Source of the DNA: Acidimicrobiia bacterium
Lineage (GTDB): Bacteria > Actinomycetota > Acidimicrobiia > Spongiisociales > UBA5794
Direction: 5' to 3'
Assembly (NCBI GenBank): GCA_030618675.1
Contig: JAUXCV010000036.1
Location: forward strand, 1 to 11,071
DNA: 11,071 nt
Shown here: positions 1 to 5,541 of the stretch, piece after piece
Layout of the letters: each line of letters starts with the position of its first letter
How positions within the stretch are numbered: the first letter of the stretch is position 1
Made by a program: the position numbers and the translations under genes
Notes under the pieces: generated by a model
Database searches by the model: none
What the model saw: the letters and a program-made list of their open reading frames with translations, nothing else
Told to the model about the DNA's origin: nothing

Positions 1-341
1 GGGTCGATGGCGAAGAACATCTTCCCCGCGTCGGGGATCTCCATCGGTTCCATCAGGAGCGTCGCTCCCAGATCCTTCGCTCTCGCGGCAACGTCGTCGA
101 TGTCGTCAACGATGATGTACGACGACCACACCGGTGGCTGCCCAGCATCCATGTCCTCTTGCCGGAGTTCCCCCATCCCGGCAACCAGCTGACCGTCGAT
201 CGCGAACATGGTGTACGGCATCGAGTCGCCCGGCGTTTCGAGCGCCTCCCAACCGAACAGTCCGGCGTAGAACTCCTTTGCCTGATCCACGTCCGGGACC
301 GCTACATCAGCCCATCCGAACAATCCGTTGGGATAACCCAT
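1..341 (-). CDS. VOC/glyoxalase-fold protein, Cfp30B-like (C-terminus beyond window)
   Basis: The minus strand reads open from ATG at 341 to the window edge, giving 113 residues with no stop, so the C-terminus is missing. The protein opens MGYPNGLFGWADVAVPDVDQ, followed by AKEFYAGLFGWE, PPVWSSYIIVDDIDD and PMEIPDAGKMFFAID. This is the layout of the first VOC module of mycobacterial 27-kDa Cfp30B-type proteins (Rv0577 family), which usually carry two VOC modules in about 260 residues. A second module probably lies outside the window. Relatives are called glyoxalase/bleomycin-resistance or methylglyoxal-linked proteins, but enzyme activity is rarely shown, so no substrate is assigned. The start is supported by a strong Shine-Dalgarno (AGGGAGGT on the minus strand, plus positions 346-353) about 5 nt from the ATG. 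It is transcribed divergently from the ABC operon. No signal peptide or membrane segment is seen, so it is probably cytosolic. Confidence 0.88.
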   Translation of the reverse strand, partial: MGYPNGLFGWADVAVPDVDQAKEFYAGLFGWEALETPGDSMPYTMFAIDGQLVAGMGELRQEDMDAGQPPVWSSYIIVDDIDDVAARAKDLGATLLMEPMEIPDAGKMFFAID

Positions 342-439
342 CGGTACCTCCCTCTACCTGCGGCATTTCTGCGATGTCTCCCACAACCCTACGCGCCTAC
401 GGTGCGACGAATCAGGGATTTCACGGACTTCATCCGATT

Positions 440-465
440 GCCGGGCTGGTAGCCGGCAGCCCGGC
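440..465. other. strong 9-bp inverted repeat in divergent intergenic region
   Basis: Arms GCCGGGCTG (440-448) and CAGCCCGGC (457-465) are perfectly complementary around an 8-nt loop. It lies 98 bp upstream of the VOC start and 120 bp upstream of the ABC start. There is no T-run on either side, so a classical intrinsic terminator is unlikely. It could be an operator or a structured leader. Nothing else in 342-520 is recognisable except pyrimidine-rich sequence and weak promoter-like hexamers. Confidence 0.5.
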
Positions 466-522
466 GGCTCCTCCTCCGACTCCCCCCAACTCATAGCTCG
501 ACGCTCAAAGCTGTTCTGCCTC

Positions 523-570
523 AGCTACTCAGCTACTCGGCTACTCGGCTACTCCGCTACTGATCTACTC
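523..570. repeat. 8-bp tandem array 1 (CTACTC orientation), six units
   Basis: Six consecutive 8-bp units: AGCTACTC twice, GGCTACTC twice, then the diverged CGCTACTG and ATCTACTC. On the minus strand the unit reads GAGTAGCN, matching array 2 at 4145-4184. Flanking sequence at 493-522 holds TCATAGCTCG and CTCAAAGCTG, diverged relatives of the 7-bp repeats at 8151-8178. The array ends 14 bp before the first ABC gene, so the -35 region of any promoter for that gene would lie inside it. Confidence 0.85.
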
Positions 571-571
571 C

Positions 572-577
572 TACCCT
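572..577 (+). promoter_or_regulatory. possible -10 element for a leaderless ABC operon transcript
   Basis: TACCCT matches the actinobacterial TANNNT -10 pattern. It ends 7 nt before the ATG at 585, which would place the transcription start at or next to the A of the start codon. The gene has no Shine-Dalgarno (the upstream bases are pyrimidine-rich), which fits leaderless translation. No good -35 hexamer is seen; that position falls in the 8-bp array. This is inference from spacing only. Confidence 0.3.
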
Positions 578-584
578 TCCCTCC

Positions 585-2399
585 ATGACCTCTTCCACCC
601 GACACGACGCGCCGCCGCTTCGTATCGGGGAGGTGTTCTCCGGCGGGCTGCGGCTGATCCGGCAGTTCGTGCGGTGGCATCCGTGGTCGTTCACGCTTGC
701 CGTCCTGGGTTCCGCCTTGTTCGTGTCCGCGATTCTGGCTTCGGCCGTCGTGGTCGGACGGGTCACCGATCTCGTGATCATCCCTGTTCTCGACGGTGGG
801 GAGGAGATCGGGAACAAGGTCGCGCTCGCCGTCTCCGCCGTCATGGCAGTGGCGGTCTGGAAGGCGATCGGGATCACACTCCGGCGAACCGCTGCGAGCG
901 CACTCCAGTTCCGCACTCGTGCGGATGCCCGCGAGATGCTCATCGAGCATCAGTTGCGGCTCCAGTTGGCGTGGCACGATCGCCGCTCGACCGGCGACCT
1001 CCTGTCGGTCAGCGAAGTCGACACCCAGACCGGAACATTCGTGCTCGCACCGCTGCCGTATGCGACGGGTGCCTCGTTGCTGTTGATCGGGACCTTCGTT
1101 CTCATTGCCGTGACACATTGGATTCTCGGCGTCATAGCGCTCGTCGGCCTCTCGATTCTCGTCACGATCGACATAAGGGGCGCCTTCTCTCTCTTCACCG
1201 ATTTTGAAGCAGCCCAATACGAGCGCGGCGCGGTCAGTGAGATCGCCCACGAGAGCATCGATGGTGCGCTCACCGTCAAGGCACTTGGACGCGAGGCTGA
1301 AGAGACCGAGCGATTCCGAAGAGCAGCCGAGATCCTTCAGACCCGACTCATCAACATCGGTGTGCGATTCGCCAACTTCCGAGCGATCGTTGAATCGCTT
1401 CCTGCAGCGGTCACCATCGTGATCCTCGTCGTGGGAGCGGTGCTGGTGAGCGACGGTGCCATGACGGCGGGTCAACTCGTAACGGTCGCGTATCTGATCA
1501 CGCTCATGGCGTTCCCGCTCCAACTCATCGGCTACGTCATCTTCGAGATGGCACACAGCCAGGCAGCGTGGACCCGCGTGCAAGAGATCCTCGATGCCGA
1601 AGAGACCATCGATCACGGGTCGCTCGATGCGCGCCCGGTGGCAGATGGGGCCGGCCTCGAATCGAGAGATGTGCAGTTCTCGTATGCCGACGGGGAACCG
1701 GTCCTGAGCGACGTTCAGTTCGAGATCCCGGCCGGCCGCACTGTGGCGGTCGTCGGGCCGACGGCGTCCGGCAAGTCAACCCTCACGATGCTCCTGGCCC
1801 GCTTGTGGGACCCGAGTGATGGGGCGATCCACATCGACGGCCGCGACCTGCGGGAGTTCGCCCGCTCCGAACTCGCCCTCGAGGTGGCGTACGTTGCCCA
1901 GGAGTCGTTCCTCTTCGACGACACGGTGTGGGGCAACGTGACACTCGGGTCGGACGTTCCGGAAGAGGACGTTCTCCGTGCGATGCGACTCGCCGGCGTT
2001 GAGCGGTTCATCACCGAACTCCCGGCGGGCTACGACACGCAGATCGGGGAGCGCGGAACGGCACTCAGTGGCGGGCAGCGACAGCGTGTCGCCCTAGCCA
2101 GAGCGCTCCTGCGCCGACCAAGGGTGCTGATCCTCGACGACGCCACGTCTGCAGTCGACTCGTCGGTCGAGACCGAGATCCTCCGGGGGCTTCAGGGGGC
2201 GGAGCTGCCGTCGACGGTTGTCATCGTCGCTTACCGCCGATCTTCGATCATGCTGACCGATGAGGTCGTGTTCATGGACGAGGGGCGGGTTGTTGCCCAC
2301 GGCAGTCACGAGGATCTCCTTTCCACCCAGCCCGGATACGAGCGACTCCTTCGCGCCTACGAAGAAGACGCCGCCCGGCGGGAGGAGGAGGCTTCGTGA
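585..2399 (+). CDS. ABC exporter half-transporter, subunit A (degenerate ATP site)
   Basis: A 604-residue type-IV (ABCB-like) half-transporter. The membrane domain covers about residues 30-325, with six likely helices (near 35-57, 79-99, two in 159-195, 268-288, 296-320). The nucleotide-binding domain follows: A-loop Tyr367, Walker A GPTASGKST at 391-399, Q-loop Gln439, signature LSGGQ at 494-498 and Walker B VLILDD at 514-519. Two catalytic positions differ from consensus: the Glu after the Walker B Asp is Asp519, and the switch His is Tyr550 (VAYRRSS in place of VAHRLST). Its own Walker-side site should therefore hydrolyse ATP poorly, while its canonical LSGGQ can complete the partner's site. 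This is the pattern of asymmetric exporters such as TM287/288 and BmrCD. It overlaps the next gene by 4 bp. The substrate is unknown; multidrug or lipid export is usual for the family. ATG 585 is the first usable start and has no Shine-Dalgarno. Confidence 0.93.
   Translation: MTSSTRHDAPPLRIGEVFSGGLRLIRQFVRWHPWSFTLAVLGSALFVSAILASAVVVGRVTDLVIIPVLDGGEEIGNKVALAVSAVMAVAVWKAIGITLRRTAASALQFRTRADAREMLIEHQLRLQLAWHDRRSTGDLLSVSEVDTQTGTFVLAPLPYATGASLLLIGTFVLIAVTHWILGVIALVGLSILVTIDIRGAFSLFTDFEAAQYERGAVSEIAHESIDGALTVKALGREAEETERFRRAAEILQTRLINIGVRFANFRAIVESLPAAVTIVILVVGAVLVSDGAMTAGQLVTVAYLITLMAFPLQLIGYVIFEMAHSQAAWTRVQEILDAEETIDHGSLDARPVADGAGLESRDVQFSYADGEPVLSDVQFEIPAGRTVAVVGPTASGKSTLTMLLARLWDPSDGAIHIDGRDLREFARSELALEVAYVAQESFLFDDTVWGNVTLGSDVPEEDVLRAMRLAGVERFITELPAGYDTQIGERGTALSGGQRQRVALARALLRRPRVLILDDATSAVDSSVETEILRGLQGAELPSTVVIVAYRRSSIMLTDEVVFMDEGRVVAHGSHEDLLSTQPGYERLLRAYEEDAARREEEAS
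2381..2391 (+). promoter_or_regulatory. extended Shine-Dalgarno for the GTG start at 2396
   Basis: A GGAGGAGGAGG run lies inside the last codons of subunit A and ends 4 nt before the GTG at 2396. It gives two overlapping GGAGG matches with the more distal one at usual spacing. It supports the GTG start and reinitiation right after the subunit A stop, keeping the two subunits at similar levels. Confidence 0.75.
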
Positions 2400-4150
2400 G
2401 CGAATCGGCCGGTCACGTTCTTCGTCGCGCATTCCGGACCGCTCCCGCGCTCTCCAAAGGGCTCGGATTGACGCTGGTGCTCGCCGTGTTCGGAACGGGG
2501 TTGCAGCTTGTCGTGCCGATCACGGTGCAGCGCATCATCGACAGCGTGCTCCTCTCAACCGAGCAGGTGGACACATCTACGGTGATTATGTCGGGCTTCA
2601 TCGCCCTGGCCGCCGTGGCGATCGCGATGTGGGCACGGCGCACGTCGCTTGCACGTCTCGCCCGCTCCTCGGTCACGGGACTCACCGATCTTCGGGTCAC
2701 CACGTTCGGCTACCTCCACAAGCTCTCCATGCTCCACGTTCAGTCAGAGCGTCGAGGGGCGCTCGTCAGCCGTGTCACGTCGGACATCGAGACGATGCAG
2801 CAGTTCATGGAATGGGGCGGCGTCGGAATCATCCTGGGAGTTGCACAGATCCTGCTTGCCGTGATCGTGATGCTCGTGTACGAGTGGCGCCTCGCTCTGA
2901 TGATCACCGCCGGGGTGATGGTCTACATGGTGATGCTGCTCTGGTTCCAGGGGATCCTGCGTCGCGCTCACGACAGAGTGCGGGAACGGGTCGCGGACTC
3001 ACTCTCCGTTGTCGGCGAGGCCACGGCGGGTCTCCCGACGGTCCGCGCGTTCGGGATGGAATCGGTGGTCATGGGGAAGGTCAGTACGGCCCTTGATCGC
3101 CAGTACCGGGCCGAGTACGGGGCGGGTGCCCTCGCCGCGGTGCTGTTCTCATCCGCTGAGTTGTTCGCGGGAGTCATCACAGCGTCGGTCATTGCCGTGG
3201 GCGTGATCTTCGGCGTGTCGTGGGGACTCAGCGCTGGGACCCTGGTCGCGTTCCTGTTCCTTGTGACGCTTCTCGTCGAACCCGTCCAGATGCTTGTGGA
3301 GACGATCAACCAGGCGCAGTCGGCCGGTGCAGGTCTCCGCAAAGTGTTGACCCTTCTCGATACACCGATCGAAGTGGCGGACCCGATCGATGGCGTGGCA
3401 CTGCCCGACCGCCCTCTTGGTGTGCACTTCGAGGGTGTCCGCTTCCGGTATCCGACGGGCGATGACGTACTCCACGGCGTCACCGTTTCGATAGCGGCGG
3501 GAGAGCGAGTTGCCGTAGTAGGAGAGACCGGGTCGGGGAAGACGACGTTCGCGAAACTGGCAACACGTCTGCTGGACCCCGCTGATGGCAACATCACGAT
3601 CGGCGATGTACCGATCGATCAGGTCCGCTTCCGTTCCTTGCGTTCGCGAGTGGCGTACGTGCCTCAGGAGGGGTTCCTGTTCGAGGGCACGATCGCCGAC
3701 AACATCCGGTACGGCAAGCCGGACGCCGACGATGAAGGGGTTCGAGCGGCGATCGACGATCTCGGTCTTCTCGAGTGGGTCGATGCGCTTCCAGACGGGA
3801 TCAGTACGCGGGTGGGAGAGCGAGGCAGCAACCTTTCGGCCGGAGAGCGGCAACTTGTCGCCATCGTCCGGGCATGGATCGCCAATCCGGACCTTCTTGT
3901 ACTCGACGAGGCGACATCTGCGGTCGATCCGGCGCTCGAGGTCCAGATTCGCCGTGCGATCGAACATCTGACATCGGGCCGCACGTCGATCGCCGTCGCC
4001 CACCGGCTCTCGACGGCGGAGGCATCCGACACGGTCCTCGTTTTCGACGCCGGCCGTTTGGTCGAGCGTGGCCCGCACCGGGAACTCGTGGAGGCCGGTG
4101 GCGTGTATTCGGATCTGCACCGGGATTGGGAGGGGTCAGTGGTTGAGTAG
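2396..4150 (+). CDS. ABC exporter half-transporter, subunit B (catalytic ATP site)
   Basis: A 584-residue half-transporter pairing with the preceding gene. GTG at 2396 overlaps the upstream TGA (GTGA) and has a strong Shine-Dalgarno, so translation is probably coupled. The membrane domain covers about residues 20-310. The nucleotide-binding domain has Walker A GETGSGKTT at 376-384, Q-loop Gln424, Walker B LLVLDE with the catalytic Glu505, and switch His536 (VAHRLST), all consensus. The signature is LSAGE (480-484) instead of LSGGQ. In a head-to-tail dimer this weakened signature faces subunit A's Asp519/Tyr550 site. All defects thus fall in one ATP site and all consensus residues in the other, which strongly supports an obligate heterodimer. 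The C-terminus ends GAG-TAG, and these bases are the first unit of the 8-bp array at 4145-4184. The cargo cannot be read from sequence. Confidence 0.94.
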   Translation: MSESAGHVLRRAFRTAPALSKGLGLTLVLAVFGTGLQLVVPITVQRIIDSVLLSTEQVDTSTVIMSGFIALAAVAIAMWARRTSLARLARSSVTGLTDLRVTTFGYLHKLSMLHVQSERRGALVSRVTSDIETMQQFMEWGGVGIILGVAQILLAVIVMLVYEWRLALMITAGVMVYMVMLLWFQGILRRAHDRVRERVADSLSVVGEATAGLPTVRAFGMESVVMGKVSTALDRQYRAEYGAGALAAVLFSSAELFAGVITASVIAVGVIFGVSWGLSAGTLVAFLFLVTLLVEPVQMLVETINQAQSAGAGLRKVLTLLDTPIEVADPIDGVALPDRPLGVHFEGVRFRYPTGDDVLHGVTVSIAAGERVAVVGETGSGKTTFAKLATRLLDPADGNITIGDVPIDQVRFRSLRSRVAYVPQEGFLFEGTIADNIRYGKPDADDEGVRAAIDDLGLLEWVDALPDGISTRVGERGSNLSAGERQLVAIVRAWIANPDLLVLDEATSAVDPALEVQIRRAIEHLTSGRTSIAVAHRLSTAEASDTVLVFDAGRLVERGPHRELVEAGGVYSDLHRDWEGSVVE

Positions 4151-4184
4151 CTGAGTAGCCGAGTAGCGGAGTAGCGGAGTAGGA
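4145..4184. repeat. 8-bp tandem array 2 (GAGTAGCN), overlapping the ABC-B stop codon
   Basis: Units GAGTAGCT, GAGTAGCC, GAGTAGCG, GAGTAGCG and the partial GAGTAGGA. The first unit includes the last Glu codon and the TAG stop of ABC subunit B. TAG triplets occur at 4148, 4156, 4164, 4172 and 4180; because 8 is not a multiple of 3, all three forward frames are stopped within 19 bp. The orientation is opposite to array 1 at 523-570. Confidence 0.88.
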
Positions 4185-4238
4185 ACTGGTGCGGAGTTTG
4201 AAGTACCACTCAGCTACCCAGCTACCCAGCTACTCGGC
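4158..4238 (+). terminator. possible 3' hairpin formed by inverted arrays 2 and 3
   Basis: Bases 4158-4175 and 4221-4238 are complementary at 16 of 18 positions, including a perfect 10-bp run (GCCGAGTAGC with GCTACTCGGC), around a 45-nt loop. It sits directly after the ABC operon and before the next gene's leader. It could end or stabilise the ABC transcript. There is no T-tract, so this is not a textbook intrinsic terminator. Confidence 0.35.
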
Positions 4239-4242
4239 TCCC
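4209..4242. repeat. 8-bp array 3 (CAGCTACC orientation)
   Basis: Units CAGCTACC, CAGCTACC and CAGCTACT, then the diverged CGGCTCCC, preceded by CT. It belongs to the same family as arrays 1 and 2 but is inverted relative to array 2, which lies 25 bp upstream. The CTA triplets mean stop codons on the minus strand here. Confidence 0.75.
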
Positions 4243-4252
4243 CAAACCATGT

Positions 4253-4265
4253 GACCGATTCGGTC
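4253..4265. promoter_or_regulatory. perfect 13-bp palindrome upstream of the DUF2892/thioredoxin genes
   Basis: GACCGA-T-TCGGTC is a perfect 6+1+6 inverted repeat, 43 bp upstream of the GTG start at 4309. A following GACC (4268-4271) can also pair with the second arm. Its size and place fit an operator for the cluster that follows, but no adjacent regulator or convincing promoter hexamers identify a binding protein. Confidence 0.35.
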
Positions 4266-4308
4266 CCGACCGCGTCATACCCCACGAATAGGAACTTGGA
4301 GGTTCATT

Positions 4309-4518
4309 GTGAAGAACGAAGCAAGCTGGGATCGTATCGTGCGTGTGGTGGGTGGTGTCGTGTTGATCGGGCTCGGTCTCGGCGGCGTGATCCCGTCGCC
4401 GTGGGGATGGGTCGCTGCCGCGGCCGGTGCCGTATTCTTGGTCACCGGTATCGTCGGCGTTTGCCCGATCTACGCCCTTCTGCGTGTTCGCACGAATGGC
4501 GACGAGGCCGGCAGTTGA
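4309..4518 (+). CDS. DUF2892 (YgaP-type transmembrane domain) small membrane protein
   Basis: A 69-residue protein with two membrane spans (about 13-30 and 34-52) and the family layout: a basic DRIVRVVGG stretch at the N-terminus, a GW turn between helices and GVCPIYALL near the C-terminus. DUF2892 matches the membrane part of E. coli YgaP, where it follows a rhodanese domain; stand-alone copies are common and their role is poorly known, often beside sulfur or thiol-redox genes. The conserved CP motif near the membrane edge could be redox active, but this is inference. GTG 4309 is chosen because GGAGG (4298-4302) lies 6 nt upstream and the family's N-terminus begins here. The next gene, 30 bp downstream, is a thioredoxin-fold protein, probably in the same transcript. 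Confidence 0.85.
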   Translation: MKNEASWDRIVRVVGGVVLIGLGLGGVIPSPWGWVAAAAGAVFLVTGIVGVCPIYALLRVRTNGDEAGS

Positions 4519-4548
4519 TCAGCGACCCTTTCTGCTTGGAGCGATGCA

Positions 4549-4986
4549 ATGGCGAAGACACGATCTGAGATTCTGTACTTCTACGGATCCAACTGTCCCG
4601 TGTGCAAGACGATGGCGCCGTTCGTCGACGAAGCCGGGGAGAAGTTCGAGGGTCGGGTGGCGCTCCGCAAGGTGAACACCTCGCAGAACCAGAAGCTCGC
4701 TCAGCAGTACCGGGTCATGGCGGTTCCGACCACCGTGGCGCTCTCCGACGGCGCTGAAGTCACGCGCGTCGTCGGAGCGCGAACGCCCGGAGGCCTGCGG
4801 CGGCTGTTCGAGTCCGCCGAGACCGGCGAGGTTCTCGAATCGGGGATCTCGACGGTCGATCGGGGCATCCGTATCGGCGTCGCCGTTGGATTCGCAGGTT
4901 TCGCTCTTTGGACCGGGGTCTGGGTGTTGTGGATCCTTGCCGCTGTCGCACTCGTGTTCGCATTCTGGGACAAGATCCGTCGATGA
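4549..4986 (+). CDS. thioredoxin-fold protein with CPVC active site and membrane tail
   Basis: A 145-residue protein. Residues 1 to about 95 form a thioredoxin fold: YFYGSNCPVCKTMAPF with active-site Cys16 and Cys19 (CPVC, not the usual CGPC) and the cis-Pro loop VMAVPTT with Pro60. Residues 102-140 form two short hydrophobic segments after a basic STVDRGIRIG stretch, ending WDKIRR. The tail resembles the DUF2892 helical pair of the gene before it, without the CP motif, so the redox domain is probably tethered to the inner face of the membrane. No signal peptide is seen. The likely role is thiol-disulfide exchange with a membrane or regulatory partner. ATG 4549 is preceded by GGAG (4538-4541, 7 nt spacing); an upstream ATG at 4544 is out of frame. 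The sigma factor gene starts 36 bp downstream. Confidence 0.87.
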   Translation: MAKTRSEILYFYGSNCPVCKTMAPFVDEAGEKFEGRVALRKVNTSQNQKLAQQYRVMAVPTTVALSDGAEVTRVVGARTPGGLRRLFESAETGEVLESGISTVDRGIRIGVAVGFAGFALWTGVWVLWILAAVALVFAFWDKIRR

Positions 4987-4991
4987 ACGAC

Positions 4992-5008
4992 ACCCGACCG
5001 GGTCGGGT
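4992..5008. promoter_or_regulatory. 17-bp palindrome and possible -10 upstream of the sigma gene
   Basis: ACCCGAC-CGG-GTCGGGT is a perfect 7+3+7 inverted repeat in the 36-bp gap between the thioredoxin and sigma genes. Its last base begins TACCGT (5008-5013), a TANNNT-type -10 that ends 9 nt before the ATG at 5023. The sigma gene has no Shine-Dalgarno, so a near-leaderless promoter with an overlapping operator is possible. With no T-run it is a poor terminator. Confidence 0.4.
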
Positions 5009-5022
5009 ACCGTTGCGTCGCC

Positions 5023-5541
5023 ATGCACCACGCAAGTGTGAGAACCCCCGAGCCGGGTTGGCTTTTCGACACCTTCGCCGATGGCGTCTACACGCTGGCG
5101 TACCGGATCATCCGGGATCGCCATCTCGCGGAGGATGTTGTCCAGGAGACGTTCATCAAAGTGATCCGTTCGCTGGCGAGCTATCGCGGGGACGGGCCGA
5201 TCGCAGCCTGGATCTACCGCATCGGGTATCACCAGGCGATCGCCGTGACGCGGCGTCGACGGGAGGAGCCACTGGATCCGATCGTCATTGCGGTCGAGAT
5301 GGATCGTCCGACCGAGACGGTCGAGGAGCAGGTGCTGGCGGGGGAACTAGCGGCCCGACTCGACGAAGCGATCGGGTCGTTGTCGGAATCAGAGCGCGCG
5401 GCATTCGTGTTGCGCGACGTGGAAGGTCTCTCGACCGCGGAAGTTGCCGCTGCTCTGGAGATCTCGGAGTCGGCGGTGAAGATGCGTCTCGCCCGAAGCC
5501 GTGAGACGTTGCGAAGGCATCTGAAGGAGTACCTGACATGA
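5023..5541 (+). CDS. ECF-type RNA polymerase sigma factor
   Basis: A 172-residue protein, the usual length for an extracytoplasmic-function sigma factor. Region 2 is at about residues 13-80: VYTLAYRIIRDRHLAEDVVQ, then ETFIKVIRSL and PIAAWIYRIGYHQAI. Region 4 is at about 109-167: LSESERAAFVLRDVEGLS, then the helix-turn-helix TAEVAAALEISESAVKMRLA and RSRETLRRHL. There is no region 1.1 or 3 and no extra C-terminal domain. It directs RNA polymerase to a small regulon when released from an anti-sigma factor. The stop overlaps the start of a ZAS-type gene (ATGA), the standard sigma/anti-sigma arrangement. ATG 5023 is the first usable start; GTG at 5038 is an alternative giving a protein five residues shorter. 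The neighbouring thioredoxin hints at a thiol-redox stimulus, but this is inference. Confidence 0.93.
   Translation: MHHASVRTPEPGWLFDTFADGVYTLAYRIIRDRHLAEDVVQETFIKVIRSLASYRGDGPIAAWIYRIGYHQAIAVTRRRREEPLDPIVIAVEMDRPTETVEEQVLAGELAARLDEAIGSLSESERAAFVLRDVEGLSTAEVAAALEISESAVKMRLARSRETLRRHLKEYLT

Noticed and set aside
523..570. CRISPR array
   Set aside because: The units are contiguous 8-mers with no spacers, and no cas genes are nearby.
549..1616. 355-residue minus-strand ORF
   Set aside because: Antisense shadow of ABC subunit A; composition rich in Arg, Asp and His with no domain, as expected from high-GC antisense frames.
3149..4120. 323-residue minus-strand ORF
   Set aside because: Antisense shadow of ABC subunit B, without recognisable motifs.
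523..4242. ABC operon as a transposon with terminal inverted repeats
   Set aside because: Arrays 1 and 2 are opposed, but they are short degenerate tandem units, no transposase is present, and similar repeats occur again at 8134-8181.
4251..4568. 105-residue plus-strand ORF
   Set aside because: Out-of-frame overlap with the DUF2892 gene, which has family motifs and a ribosome binding site.
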